In this document: positions 36,577-49,025 of the stretch, piece by piece
Layout of the letters: every line of letters begins with the position of its first letter
Position numbering within the stretch: position 1 is the first letter of the stretch
From: Poronia punctata
Lineage: Eukaryota; Ascomycota; Sordariomycetes; Xylariales; Xylariaceae
Length of the DNA stretch: 64,000 bases
Assembly: GCA_022579005.1 (NCBI GenBank)
Contig: MU401625.1
Span: 1-64,000 of the forward strand
Direction: 5' to 3'
Translations under genes and position numbers: made by a program
The notes under the pieces: model-generated
What the model was told of the DNA's origin: nothing
Databases searched by the model: none
The model's input: only the letters and a program-made list of their open reading frames with translations

Positions 36577-37521
36577 ATGAAGACTCTCTTTCTTCTTCTC
36601 GCGGCATCGGCCACGGTGCGCGGAGAAATCGCCGCTCTCTCGGTACGGTCCAAGACGCCTCAATACTGCAATGCAGTCGGCGGCGCCCTCTTCACCTTTG
36701 AAGAAGACATGAGCCTTATCCGCGCTCGGTTCCCGAACCTCGCTCTCACGCCTAACCCGTCGTACCACGGACAGCCGCCCAAGGGATCGTCTACTCTCTG
36801 CCAGGCATCGTTTGAGTACAGCGAGTCGTCTTTCGGTAGTGGGTTTGAACAACATCGCTTCGCTATCGAGAAGGTGGTTGTGAAGGCGGATAATATTTCT
36901 TTGCCTGCGGGATCGAATTTGAATAGCGTCAAGGCGAAGATTGAGTTGAATGTCGATGTCTCGGACGAGACTAGTCCTGTTCATTATCCTGTGAATAAGG
37001 ACCGGGCTAGCTCGAGCTTGGTGAGTGATGAAGGCTTATGGAAGAGTGGATGTGGAACTGACTTGACTGTGAAACAGGTTGATCTACAGGTTGATCCTGG
37101 TGTTGCTGTCGATGATGAATATTATGGTGATTACGAATATACCTATGTGGTTAAAGAGCCTGTGGTATGTATACTTCTTTCTCTTGTCCGTGTGATATGG
37201 ATGTATTCTGACGATATACTTACAAGTACACGGCGTGTCTGCTCGGCCGGGATTACGCCCATTTGAATTTTGACATTGACTTTTCTATCGACACGGATGT
37301 TGGTGGTGCTAGTAGCCGTACGTTTCCCTCTACCTCTCACTTGGACGACGTTGTGTAACAGACGAAACCGAGTACTGATATTGTATATTCTTACAGCTGG
37401 CTGGGGTATCGACCTTGGACTCACCTACGAAAAGTGTGAATGGACTTCTGCCGACGACGATTGGGGTCAGGTCAAGATTAATGATTGGGAGAGTTGCACT
37501 TTCCGTGAAGCGAATAATTAG
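36577..37521 (+). CDS. Secreted protein of unknown function, four exons
   Basis: Proposed exons are 36577-37020, 37078-37164, 37227-37317 and 37397-37521, joining to 248 residues. The N-terminus (MKTLFLLLAASATVRG) is a signal peptide. The body is a soluble, beta-rich-looking protein with acidic stretches (VDDEYYGDYEYTYVV) and ends WESCTFREANN. The first intron is 57 bases, has GTGAGT, CTGAC and CAG signals, and keeps the frame open if it is not removed. If retained it adds 19 residues and one cysteine. The second and third introns are required, because the frame stops without them. I do not recognise the family. Confidence 0.7.
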
Positions 37522-37872
37522 ACGGGCTTGTATGAAGGGGAGAGGCCAACTCACGGGCCTGTATGAAGGGCAGAGGCCAACTTGGAGAAACCAGTTCCAT
37601 AGAGGGACCATCATGTTTGTGTCCTTGTGGTCGACATTTTAGTGTCAGGAGATGGTATGCTCATCACATTTGTCATTCCCCGTTTGTCATTGTATATAAT
37701 CTTGGAATAGACATCAACAGCACTTAGTGACACACCTGTAAACAGGCAAGATATTATGGCCGTCGGGTGAAAGCAATGGCTAATAATTTTAACTACCCAG
37801 TTCTTTTCGTTTCTTCTTCTTCTTCTTCTTCTTCTTCTTCTTCTTCTTCTTCTTCTTCTTCTTCTTCTAACT
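37522..37872. other. Convergent 3' region with two simple repeats
   Basis: About 350 bases lie between two facing stop codons. They contain a near-perfect direct duplication of about 30 bases (ACGGGC-TGTATGAAGGG-AGAGGCCAACT at about 37522-37582) and the TTC run annotated separately. Confidence 0.5.
37810..37868. repeat. TTC microsatellite, about 19 units
   Basis: TTC is repeated without interruption for about 58 bases. It lies a few bases beyond the stop codon of the L-galactonate dehydratase gene, where it would be transcribed as a GAA run in the 3' untranslated region. Confidence 0.95.
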
Positions 37873-39334
37873 CTATATCTTCTCCCCCTCTAATATAGGT
37901 TTCGCTTCATCACTCTTCCACCAGCTAACCCCTTCCTCACCGGGATAAGAAAACCTATCCATACTTTCAGCCTTCATCTCCACGCTATAACCAGGACTCA
38001 TGGGTGTCAGATAATACCCATCCTTGACAGCCGAAGGATAAACAAAGTGTTCATGAAGATGATCGACGTATTCCAAAACAGACAACTTCCCACTCACGAC
38101 CACATAGTCGATAGTGCTCAAATGCTGCGTATACTCGGGCAACCCAACACCTCCCGAATGCGGCACGATAGGCACGCCAAACTTCTTCGCGATAAGCATG
38201 ACGGCCAAGACCTCATTGACACCACCCAACCGACAAGCATCGATCTGACAGACATCGATAGCCCCCGCCATGATCAACTGCTTAAACACGACGCGATTCT
38301 GGCACATCTCCCCAGTGGCAACCCCCACTCCGTAAGGCCGTAAAGCGTCGCGAATAGCTTTATGTCCCAAGATATCATCAGGCGAAGTCGGCTCCTCGAT
38401 AAACCACGGCTTGAAATCGGCCAATTGCTTCATATACTCGATGGCCTCCGGCACGCTCCAGATCTGATTCGCATCCACCATCAACACATTCCCCTCATCA
38501 AATCCAATCACCTCCCGCGCTATCCCCAGTCGGCGTCGATCTTCCTCTACACTCCCGCCGACTTTGAGCTTGAAGTACTTGTATCCCTGCGCCAACGTCT
38601 CGCGCAACAGTCCCTTCATCTTCTCCTCGTCATACCCCAACCATCCCGCGCTCGTCGTATATGCGGGCACGGCGCGACTCTGCAACGCCTCTTCAAACCG
38701 TTCCTCCTTCCCCTTTTCGCTCTCGCGCAACAAAGCGATGGCTTCTTCGGGTGTTATCGCATCCGTTATATACCGGAAGTCGATACATCGGACGACTTCC
38801 TCGGGCGTCATTTCCGCGACGATTTGCCACACGGGTTTCCCCAGGGTCTTGGCCCATAGGTCCCAGATCGCGTTCACGACGGCGCCGAGGGCGAGGTGGA
38901 TCACGCCCTTTTCGGGCCCGATCCAGCGCAGTTGCGAGTCGTTTACGAGGTGGCGCCATGTGGCGCCCCAGTTGGATACGAGGGAGGTGAGGGTGCGGTT
39001 TTGGATTCGTTCGGCTAGGTGGTTTATTGCTGTGCATACTATGTCGTTGCCGCGGCCGATGGTAAAGGTCTTGGTGGTTGGTGTGGTGTTAGTGAACGTC
39101 ATTATAGGAGTTTTTGACATGTACGAGTGGAATTTGGTTTGTTTCTTTTTTTTTTCTCTCTTCATTGTAAATACGCACCATTCCATGTCCTGAGAATTCC
39201 GAATCTGTCTCTAGGATACAGTATGCGGCGGAATAATCGCCGGCTGCGTTCATGGCGTCCGATCCCGTCTTGTCCAGAGACGTGGGGAATCGGACATCTC
39301 TTGTTCTCCAGCCTTTGATTGTTACTTCGGCCAT
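37873..39334 (-). CDS. LGD1: L-galactonate dehydratase
   Basis: The enzyme removes water from L-galactonate to give 2-keto-3-deoxy-L-galactonate, the second step of fungal D-galacturonate (pectin) breakdown. Exon 1 (39334-39179, 52 codons) joins exon 2 (39069-37873) across a 109-base intron with GTGCGT and AAG, giving SGHGM-TFTIGRGNDI and 450 residues, the usual length. It belongs to the enolase superfamily, mandelate racemase group. Visible marks are DVRFPTSLDKTGSDAMN at the N-terminus, the KLKVGG lysine motif near residue 220, metal ligands in MVDANQIWS, FIEEPTSPDD and ATGEMCQNR, and PHSGGVGLPEY. The resemblance to Trichoderma LGD1, as I remember it, runs end to end. A related L-fuconate dehydratase activity is the main alternative. 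Confidence 0.9.
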
Positions 39335-40621
39335 CTTTACGTATGTAGTTTTGTAGGATGATATGTACGTCTAATTGCTAATTGACACAATTGCGAGAAA
39401 AAAGAAAAAGGAAAAGTTCCGTAGTGTTAATGAAGGAGAGTGTTAGTATTTACGTGGGGTAAACGGATCTGTATACACGGAAATAGAATACCGGCTCGGG
39501 TAGACTTAGACACGCGGTTTTGTTACCTACGAAAAGATGGCGGCTGCTATTTAGCTGCGTTTTATTTTATTCAGTTCTCCATCTAATTGCCCGTCCACCT
39601 CTGAAAGAAATGTTTTTTCCATCTCCATATTGCCCCGGTATCGTCACGTCTTTTTTTTTTAATTCCGTGGGGTAAATAAGGTAGACTTTGGTAAAGACGA
39701 GGGGCAATTGGAATTTGGTGGGGTTATCGTTTCATCCTCTGTCCGACGGAGCGAGACTTTTGATTGATGGAAAATTGGAGGGGGAAAAACATAACCGTCT
39801 GTTATTCCTTACACTAATAAAGAGCGATATGCGGGACTATGCGATGGAGATGGTGCACATGGAGTTGAATATAGGTACGAGACAGGAAGCTCTGCTAGAA
39901 TCTAACCGGGCATAAAAGTAAGTAGGTACTAGGTACATAATCGGCAACCGAGTTGGCCAACCTTACCTGACTACTTAGTTACACGTAAATGCAAATGAAC
40001 GGCTATCGACGAATAGCGTTTCTAACAACTTTTCTCGTGCGTGGCTATAAACCGCTGCCGAACTGTGTCAATGATTGTCCGATCTGCTCATACAACCGAC
40101 ATGGACCTTTACCATTATCCAGTAAATGGCCGGCTCCCAGAGTCTAGAGAAAAGCACGTGGGTAGGTCAGCCTGTTAGTGTGGTAGCATCAAGCAATACC
40201 TGCATGTGGTTAGGGATGATTAAAGTAAGCATAAGCACTTAATATTGATGGCTTTTGTGGCACGGTCGACAAGGAAATTATTATATAAACGATGTTAGTA
40301 CCTAGGTAGTTTGTCGGTCGAAGCTTGTCTTCTACTCATAAGATGCCCTGGTTCGAGTTTGGCCTCATGAGTTGCACATTGACATACGCTTGAGTAGAAA
40401 ACTTTAAAGAACTGATCAAGTCGTATTGGGTTATAGAATGCTAGCTAACGATGCTCAGAAACAGTAGCAGAAGTATTGATAATATTAAGAAAGATCAGTC
40501 TCAATCGTGCCATGTGAATACATACACATGCTTCTTCCAACAACCCTTTAGCATCACAAAAGTATATAAGAGAGCTTGATCTCGTGGTCCATATCAACGT
40601 ACAACAGGTTACCTTTACGTC
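39335..40621. other. Intergenic region, 1.3 kb
   Basis: No supportable gene. It holds the promoter of the dehydratase gene (T and A tracts near 39395-39420 and 39650-39662) and the 3' end of the monooxygenase gene. GTAGGTA-type short motifs occur near 39925 and 40160. Confidence 0.4.
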
Positions 40622-42179
40622 TCAAGGGCTGAAGTGTAGACCAGCAGCAATGTTACTCCAGCTGGCACGCCACAAGTCGATCGGCGGGTTCGTTCTCGGT
40701 TTCCATGGTCCTACACTTCCGTACTTGGGAAGTATCTGTTGCGCTGCATTTGAATAAGTCGAAGTCAGTTGCCACATTTTCCGGTCCTGTCCGTTGCCCT
40801 CTGGTGGCACTCGGGGAATCGCTGTTGAGACTCCTATTGACTTCATATGTTTCCGTAGTCGCAGGAGAACTAGTAAATGATATACGTCAGTCTCGGGTAC
40901 CAAGGAAGGTAAACACGTCGTAAAAGGAGAAAAAACGAGGATACTCACGTTGAGCTGTGCACTCGGCCCCCAATGTCCACGAATGGTCGACGTAACCAAT
41001 GACAAACATCATATTGGGTACCCCCTCGACCATGCAGCCGTTCCACATGTATTTTCCCGCCCAGTCGACTTTTTCACCGTTGACGCTGACGGCAATTCCT
41101 CCTGCCAACCGCATTTGGAGACCGGTGGCTGTCACGACGGCGTCGGCCTCGATGGCTGTGCCGTCCTTCATGCGAATACCCGTCTCCGTGACAGCGTCGA
41201 TGTGGCCCGTTACAATGTTGGTGCCGGCATGCTCGCGCAAGGCCTGGTAAAAGTCCCCGTCGGGTGACAGACAGAGCCGTTGCTCCCATGGATTATATGA
41301 CGGTTGGAAATGAGGGTCCCATGGGATCCGCTGCGGCACTAACGAGGCCGACATTTTGTAGAACAGATTCCGAGAAAAGTTGGGGAAGAATCGGCACATC
41401 AATACGACAAGATACTGTCGCCATAAATGCTGCTGACGGAGGACAAATTTTGCCACTCTCGTGGGCATGACCTTCCATAACCATGCCTTCCTCGGACTTG
41501 AATTTGTCAGGGCCGCGATGTACGAAGGACTCCTCTGTATCATCGTCACCTCTTTGGCTGTCTCTGCTAATGCGGGCAAGAGAGTTATACTGGTCGCTCC
41601 GCTTCCGATGATGGCCACCTTCTTGCCGCTGTGGTCGTAGTCCTCGGGCCACCACTGTGGGTGGATCACCTTTCCTTTGAACTTTTCGATTCCTGGTATG
41701 ATAGTCTTCAAGGGCTTATCGTAGTCATAGTAGCCCGTTCCTAAAATGAGGAAGTTGGCTTTGAACACCTTGGTCTGACCGTCGTGATCCGAGGTTATCG
41801 TCCATTGCTCAGTATCCCGCGACCAGTCGGCCGCTAGGACTTTGTGGTGAAAGCGGATGTAGTGGCCCAGATCATACTTGGATATGCAGTTCTTCATGTA
41901 CTCCTTGATGAGGGGCCCTTTGGCGATTGGAGTCTCGTATGGCCAGGGTTCCCAAGCAAAACCAAAAGTGAACAAGTCCGAGTCTGACCTGATGCCGGGA
42001 TATCGGAATAGATCCCAAGTACCACCAATATCAGATCGGCCTTCAAGAATGGTGAATGTGGTCTCGGGAGACTCGGTCTGAAGTCGGTAGGCAGTATTTA
42101 TCCCCGAGATGCCGCTGCCAACGATGAGCACGTCGAACGTCTCGATCTCGGAAACTCCATTAGTACCTTTCAAGCTCAT
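40622..42179 (-). CDS. Baeyer-Villiger-type flavin monooxygenase
   Basis: Exon 1 (42179-40949) and exon 2 (40869-40622) join across a 79-base intron (GTGAGT...TAG) to give 492 residues. The start MSLKGTNGVSEIETFDVLIV is the first ATG in frame. A FAD-binding GSGISG motif lies at residues 21-26, an NADPH-binding GSGATS motif follows, and between them FKGKVIHPQWW matches the BVMO fingerprint FxGxxxHxxxW. ATG motif residues (TATGLQM) are also present. Such enzymes insert oxygen next to a ketone or oxidise N or S atoms, often in catabolism or secondary metabolism. The substrate is not predictable. No biosynthetic partner genes lie beside it; the PKS relic is 13 kb away and dead. Confidence 0.88.
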
Positions 42180-44706
42180 TTTGGGTTCGTAGGCGAACCA
42201 ATTTATGTAGGGAAGAAAAGCGAGAAGACGCAACTAAACGCGTGAATCCAGTCCAGTTCAGCAAAAAGGAAAGAAAAAGCAAGACCGAAGTGACACAAGC
42301 GGACGAACTGCAGCTTTTGTATAACACGCCACAACAATACTAGAGACGTCGAGCTACCTATCACTCAAGAATCGTGTCCGAAAAGCGTTTTGGTGTCTGG
42401 GCTGGACCGGGCTAGGCGTGCAGGCGGGTCAACGCACGTCTCAGCAGATGCGAGCGAGGTCAAATATATTATAACCCCGGCAACTGCCTTTGAGGGGTCC
42501 CAGCAGCTGCCCCATCTATTCGTGACTTTGTGTGTTCATTATCGTGTGGGAAGTTACATGTTTTACAAGTACCGCGTGATATCCCTACGTACTTGCCTAT
42601 CATAGATGTATGATGATTATTTTATCTAGCCTAAAACAAGGCGGGGATAGAAAACCCCCGCAGCTCATGACCTTGGTATTCGCTAGAATGGGACGGGCTG
42701 AAAGTCGGTCTTGACGTAAAATTCGATATCGCCTTTCTTTCGAGTGGCAGCAGGGGCAGAGTTGGTTCTCAGGTCAAAGTGAAAGACGCAAGGGGGCCCA
42801 CATGAGCCGAGGCCCTATAATAAAACACACTGTGCTACACTGTTGGTGGATCGTTCGTCTCTTCATTGTTGGATAAGTAAGTACCTTATGATTACTGAGA
42901 AAGATACCTACACTGTGTAGAGGGGTCCAAATAGGTGTGAGGTATGCAACCAATAATAACAGAAACTACCCCGGCTTCATTGCCTAGTGGGGTAATGGAA
43001 CTATCTCCTCAGTGGACAGGGGAGCCCGGCAGTGACGGTAAGCAGTGGGGGAGAACTTACTACGAAAGTTACCTAATGGTGGCGTACAGGTACGAACCAG
43101 CAAGTATAATCTGATAAACGATTTGATAAATGTGTCTAACCATGCAATGCCAGGAAAAGGGGAGTAATAACCATACCGGAGAACGTTGTGAAAGTATGGC
43201 TATCTAACTCAACCCAAAATTGATAGATGGGAATCTAGACTAGTCGAGGCCAGCCGTTACAGGTGCCGAGAAAAGACAGCCAGGGACGTTAGTGGTTGGA
43301 ATGAGGGCCCTGGACGTAAACGGCCAGAGTGGAATTCCTTTGTCTCGGATTCAGCTGGTGTCTATACACGTGTTATAAACCAATCCGTATATTAATTACC
43401 TTATTGGACCGAATCGGCCGCATCAAATCTCGGGTGGGGCTCACAGCAGGCATTTGAAGCGAATAGGAGGTCATCATCCGGGTGGTTCAACGGTTTACGA
43501 GTACGTACGAGGCCTACGAGTACGCAATACGTGTAGGTAGGGAGTGACTGACCGGGGATGGTCACATGGTGTTGTGCTGGGTTTATTATAACTGAGGGTC
43601 GGTAACCAAGCATGTTTAGCTGCACTTGTTCGACTGAGACGGACCAAATCCATGACCGGCAAGCCGAGATAATGGGATACACCCTAGGCTAGGGTGGTAC
43701 GGGCAAGACGGGTACATGGTTTTGGTCTAGGTAGCATAATACCTACGAGTAGCCTCACCTGGCCATGGCAATGGCTATCGTGAGGAAAGCGAGAGGCGGA
43801 CGGACTTGATTTGAGAAGATAACCATGTGCAGGGCCACGGTCACGGTCACCATAGCGGAGATTCAAGACTGACGAGGTGAGGATATATGTATACAAGGAG
43901 TAGATAGATAATAAAATGAGTGAGTGTGTTGTGACACGACGTCGCTCTCTTTTCTCCCAGTTATTTCAGATCTGCCCGTTTCGAGGTTGGCAGAATTCCT
44001 GGCAGTTTTGCTAAATGGAATTTGTCTAGTGTTATTTTGCATTAGGAAAGGGCATCTGAGCTCGGACCATTGTCGTCCTAAATTGACCAAGTCTCTTCAT
44101 TCAAGTTTGCTTCCTCTCCCTCTCTCCCTCCGCTCCCCTCTCTTTTACTACGTCTTGGTCAGAAACTACAAGATGTGGCTACCGTCTCGTCGCATGTCTA
44201 TGGGGATAGTTTCTCGGACTAGATCTGCTATCCACTTGGACATGTAGCGAAGAACTAATTAACCTAGTCAAGTACCTTCATCTACCCCAGATTTTGGGGT
44301 TTTTAGTTATTACATGGTGAATTTAGCACGCTTGATCTTCCATGCTAAACAAGCGCTAAAATGTGAGCTGCTTGAATCCTGTTGTTATGTTTCCTGAGGG
44401 CACGGAAAACTTCACACGGGGACAAGCTAGGTCATATTAGTCATCGTTTTGAGTTGTCGTACCGCCCGTATTTTGCTATAGTAGCTCTGTACGCCTATTT
44501 TCGAGTGGTAATTACTGAGCAATAACTGGGCTCCCCGCGCTTTGGCAGTGTTGCCTACACTACGGTCGAGTGCTTTTATGATGTCTATAAAATCTAACAT
44601 GACCGACTTTCAAGTTTACGATGTAGTCAAGATAGCGCTACCTAGACTAGATATCGCCATATTCATTAGTCTGCAATAAATTTACCTACTACCTACTTCT
44701 GACAAG
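42180..44706. other. 2.5-kb divergent intergenic region
   Basis: The monooxygenase and the GFA-domain gene point away from each other across this stretch. Frames here are short and unrecognised. Three TACGAGTA motifs occur at 43496, 43515 and 43744, the densest group in the window. No RNA gene is seen. Confidence 0.4.
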
Positions 44707-45924
44707 ATGGCCGCTAGTACCGAAATCTTGGAGATTGTCGCAAGCTGCCTCTGCGGGGCTCACGAGTTCAAGGCCCACGTACCGCACGCCGAGCTTCCCT
44801 TCGATGTTCCCTACTGTCACTGCAACTCGTGCCGCCATGTCACCGGCGCCATGTATAGCAGTAGCGTGCCGTGGCGTGGAGACGGCGCGGCCATCAGGGA
44901 ATCGTCGCTCCGGCGATACGCTTTCGCCGATCATCTCACGCTTTTCTCATGCCGCACCTGTAGCTCTACCATGTTCTGGGAAATGAGCGCGAGGGAAAAC
45001 GGGACGGTGAGTTACGGGGCCCTCACAGGCGTTCTACCCAACGTCGATGTCCCGGCTCTCGTGAGAATCACAGACCATATCTTCGTTGGCGATACTCTGG
45101 ATGGCGGCGCGGTGCCCTGGCTTGCCCACGTTAACGCCGACGGCCATCTACCTCGGCTTTGGCGGGGCCATAAGGATCAGAGCGAGAGAATCGTGCTGGC
45201 CGATCTCCTCCAGCCGTCGGTTGAGAATACTAACGTTGACCGGCCGGACGCCACAGCGTTAGCTGCTGGCGAGATCCCTGTACGATGTCACTGCGGGGGA
45301 GTCGACCTAGTCCTCCGTTCACCCATCGCCGAGTACGCCGCTAAACCCCGATCGGAACTGCCATGGTTCGTCGACCCGACGTCGAACAAAAGCTACGGCG
45401 GCTTCGACGCCTGTGACTCGTGTCGTCTTTCATCGGGTATAGATGTGTTCCATTGGACCTTCGCCCTAGTGCGTCACTTTGCTTTTCCGCATTCGGGAAA
45501 AGACACACAGTCTTCATCTTCATTTCCGCAGAGTAGCCTTGAGCTTAAGGAGGCTCTTGCCGCGACTGAGCGTGATCCTCGTTGGGGAACCCTCACGTTC
45601 TACGAAAGCTCGTCAGGTGTTCAACGCTTCTTCTGCGGTCGGTGTTCCGCCTGCGCATTTTACGCAACCGACGACCGGTCGGAGATGGTTGATCTTGCCA
45701 TCGGCCTGCTGGAGGCTCAGGATGGGTCGCGGGCCGAAGGACTAATCTCGTGGGATTTCGGTGGTAAGATGGTGTGGAAACAAGATGTAAGGGGTGGATG
45801 GCGGCAAGATTTTGTAGAGAGAATGGAAAATGCTGCGGAACGGTGGAGGGCACAGAGAGGTTATCCAAAAAGCTGGCTTCGCATACGGAAGGAAAATGCT
45901 GCCAAACAAGAAGGACAGACTTAG
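44707..45924 (+). CDS. Protein with two GFA/CENP-V zinc domains
   Basis: A single exon encodes 405 residues. The first GFA-type (Mss4-like) domain has SCLCGAHEF (Cys14, Cys16), YCHCNSCRH (Cys37, Cys39, Cys42) and FSCRTCSSTMFW. The second has VRCHCGGVDL, FDACDSCRLSSG and FFCGRCSACAFY. The pattern of CxC, CxxC and CxxC ligands is that of the family named after bacterial glutathione-dependent formaldehyde-activating enzyme. Many fungal members have two tandem domains. Enzyme activity is unproven for most fungal members, so a glutathione-adduct role is only suggestive. The start at 44707 is the first ATG and follows an A-rich leader. Confidence 0.88.
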   Translation: MAASTEILEIVASCLCGAHEFKAHVPHAELPFDVPYCHCNSCRHVTGAMYSSSVPWRGDGAAIRESSLRRYAFADHLTLFSCRTCSSTMFWEMSARENGTVSYGALTGVLPNVDVPALVRITDHIFVGDTLDGGAVPWLAHVNADGHLPRLWRGHKDQSERIVLADLLQPSVENTNVDRPDATALAAGEIPVRCHCGGVDLVLRSPIAEYAAKPRSELPWFVDPTSNKSYGGFDACDSCRLSSGIDVFHWTFALVRHFAFPHSGKDTQSSSSFPQSSLELKEALAATERDPRWGTLTFYESSSGVQRFFCGRCSACAFYATDDRSEMVDLAIGLLEAQDGSRAEGLISWDFGGKMVWKQDVRGGWRQDFVERMENAAERWRAQRGYPKSWLRIRKENAAKQEGQT

Positions 45925-46327
45925 ACGTCTTTGCCAACGCCGAGACGCTGAGGCAGAATGCCCACCGTCGCCCTTCATAGCCCATCTACCTCACCTAATG
46001 GAATTGCAATGTCACATTATCCTGAACTTTCTCAGCTAACAAGGTTCACCTCCAGTCCCAATACTGCGAACTGGTTTGTCATTGTAGGGTCTCGATTACG
46101 ATCACCATCACTTGTCATTTTTCAAGCCCATGTGAGCTTCTGGTGTTTCTCTCGGCCATCTATTTCGCCTTTAAAGAGGTATCTGTATAAGCATCTGCTA
46201 GAACCTGCGCCATTCTGAAACCCTTTTGAACCGACATGAGATCCGTTAAATGCACCGCCCGCAAGATTGAACGCAGCAAACACGAACAAAGATCTATAGT
46301 CGATAGTCTATCATTTCGAGAGGCGCC
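45925..46327. other. Convergent 3' region
   Basis: About 400 bases lie between two facing stop codons. No further feature is seen. Confidence 0.4.
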
Positions 46328-48065
46328 TCACATGATGACCTCGTTAGCAACATCCTATCAACGAATTAGTACATTTCCGGTCACGTGCAATACGACTCTG
46401 ATTAGAACTTGTGAGCCGGATCTCGACTTACCCTCTTCAACTCCTTGAACGGGAGGCACACGCAGTTCTGTACCCGGACCTCGTCGCCGACACCGCATTC
46501 CTTACCCAGAATGGTAATGCTTTGTACCTTGACCCCGTTCTTGACAATGCTGGTGCTATGGCTTGTCACTGGCGTAGGGGTGCCCTCGACACGTGCCCAC
46601 GCACCCACACGGCTGTTCCAGCCGACAATCGAGTAGAGAACACAGGCGTCATGCTTGATCTCGGCATCTTCAAGCACGATAGACTCCTTCACACGGGCAC
46701 CGGCACCGATGACGGCACGTGGGCCGATCGACACGTTGGGGCCGAGCTTGGCAGTGGGATCTACTTGGGCACTTGGGTGAATAAAGACAGGGGGTAGAAT
46801 ATTTGCCGATGCCTTGGCTAGCTCCTTGGAGCCAGTCTGTTGCGCTTGTTGCAGGTAGAGCGCGTTGGCCGGGACCGCAGAGCCCGCAGTCTTGATCTGG
46901 CGCCAGAAGTCCTTGGTCTCGTGTACAAAGAACTGTTTGCTGTCGGCCAGGTCACTCAGAATATCTTGCTCGAGGCGGATGACCTCGTTCTTGCGCTCCT
47001 CATCCTCGTCCGCCATAAAACTTGACTCGAGATTCTCAGAAGATGGGTATGACAAGAGACGGGGACGATCGGTCCTCCGCTTAATGGCCGTCTTGATGCT
47101 GGGGAAGATGGCGTCGACGCTAAAGAGGTACACGCCGCAGTTGATTAGATTGGAGATATAACTCTCTGGCTTTTCAACGTAGTGCAGCACACGGCGAGAG
47201 TGTTGGTCCGATACGATGCAACCAAAGTTGTTGGCCGCATCTTGGCTGACACGTGTGCCGAGAATGACGGCCTCGGCGTCTTTATCGTCGAACAGCTTGG
47301 CCATCTCGTTCAAGGGAAAGGAGCAGCAGACATCGGAGTTGAGGACGAATATGCGCTCGGGCCGACCTTTGAGGATGGCATCTCGGAAGTGATACAGCCC
47401 ACCGGCGGTGCCCAGGGCCTGGTATTCACGGAGGTATTTGATGGGTAGGTTGGGGAATTCAGTGGCCGCTTCTTTGATGAAATCCTTGAAGACAGACTCG
47501 TCGTAGTAACCGATCATGCAGACCTCCTGGATCGAGGGTACTTTTGCGATGGCAGTAAGGCAATGCCAGATGATTGGGTGACCGGCGACATCGAATAGGG
47601 GCTGATTGGTAAGTTCCAGTGTCAGTTAGGCACATCTTCTACGCGATCAACCCTCGTATTATACAATCGTCTGTTCGCCACAGTCTAAACCTCAATTGAG
47701 GCGACGTAGCTGCAATACTCGGTGCAATGTAGTTCTTGGTATAGGTGAGGATACGGCACATACCTTGGGGACATCTAGGGACAAAGGGCGAAATCGGGTG
47801 CCTCGAGAAGGACCGCCAACCTAATAGAAAGTATGCCCAGGTTAGTCGCTGTAGACTGCACTTTATCCGGACCCTTGGAGTTATAGTGTTGACGGTGGGG
47901 TCTTTCGGAGACGGAAACGGGGATGGGGTCATGGAGGTGGACGGGAACAGAGTCAGGCAGCTTTAGGTATTTGGAAGTGGGTTTGCATTTACACACCAAT
48001 ATGACAGCTTTGGTGTCCTTGCCGGAAGCACCATTGCTCTTCTCTCTGTGCGGAACTTGAAGCAT
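46328..48065 (-). CDS. GDP-mannose pyrophosphorylase alpha-like protein
   Basis: Four exons join in frame: 48065-47997, 47820-47764, 47601-46432 and 46354-46328, for 440 residues. The nucleotidyltransferase signature is split by the first introns: [23 protein letters not shown] spans exons 1 to 3. The sugar-nucleotide domain continues with LGTAGGLYHF and LNSDVCCSFPL, followed by a C-terminal left-handed beta helix of hexapeptide repeats (IHPSAQVDPTAKLGPNVSIG). The last exon encodes only DVANEVIM and a stop, the conserved end of the family; without it the frame ends in a non-conserved tail. The catalytic beta-type enzyme (yeast PSA1) is shorter, so this fits the alpha-type (GMPPA) that regulates or assists GDP-mannose formation for glycosylation. 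Confidence 0.9.
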
Positions 48066-49025
48066 GGTGGGTGTTTTGTCGACGTCGACGTCGCGTTACT
48101 ACTTCCTGCTGAGAGTGCTTCGTGGGAGCTCGAGGTGGAAACGCAAGGACGTGTTCTGGTCGATAAAACAAGGAAGAATGATAGGAACTTCAAAGGCCAA
48201 AGGATACGAAGGCGGTGATGGAAAGACGCTACGATAATTTAGTGCCAATTCAAGGTGTCACCTGGGTCGCCGAATAATAAAGATGTCGAGGTCGTGGGAA
48301 GAAAGGGTACTTCATATTTATTAGGTACATGGCTACAGACATACCGCCTCCCTCCTGTACACTTGGTTTGGTCCGAAAGGTTCGTCGGGTTCCAAAAGAT
48401 TGCCCACTTGGAGGGGCAAGTCTTTGCCTCGCAATGTACAAAGACCAACCAGAAAATGGGCTGGGGTGGCATGTGGAGTAGTTTCAGCTCGCTGATTGGC
48501 CACTGCTTGTGCATTTCGTAACCCAAGCTGCTGCCAGTCATCATCTACATTTAACAACTTGTGTGTCTGTATCAAGCTGCATCGTGAGACTTGATATGAA
48601 ATGTATGTAGGTATTCCATAACCTATAAAGCATATACACACTTTGGATCTAAACTTACCTAAGTTCTTCATGTACACATGTTCTCTCACATCCCACGCCA
48701 GCCAAGACACCACCAGTATGCGCAGGTAGACAGACTTACATCATGATATTGATAAGTCATGTGCTGCGCAGGTGAGCCCTGTACGGTCAGTTTGGATTTG
48801 ACATCTTGGTAATACTCGTTTGTGTCTGATTATTCCCTTGGATTTCATATAACGTCAAGTGCGGCAAGGAGTTGATATTAAAGAGGGCGTAGCTTGGACA
48901 TGTTTTACCCATCTCCTTGAGTTACGTGTATAATATTACATCCCACTCTTTCTATCCTCTATATCATGCCGGCTTGCAGATACCCCAGGTGGGATTTGAA
49001 GGTCAAATCACTTGGGACCACATTC
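48066..49025. other. Intergenic region upstream of the GMPPA-like gene
   Basis: About 960 bases contain no supportable gene. A palindromic GTCGACGTCGAC stretch at about 48077-48091 lies just upstream of the start codon of the GMPPA-like gene. Confidence 0.4.

Noticed and set aside
38362..39193. Plus-strand frames opposite L-galactonate dehydratase
   Set aside because: The minus strand matches the dehydratase family end to end; the opposite frames have no features.
27117..42179. A biosynthetic gene cluster joining the PKS relic and the flavin monooxygenase
   Set aside because: The PKS piece is a broken fragment, 13 kb away, and all genes between are housekeeping or unrelated.
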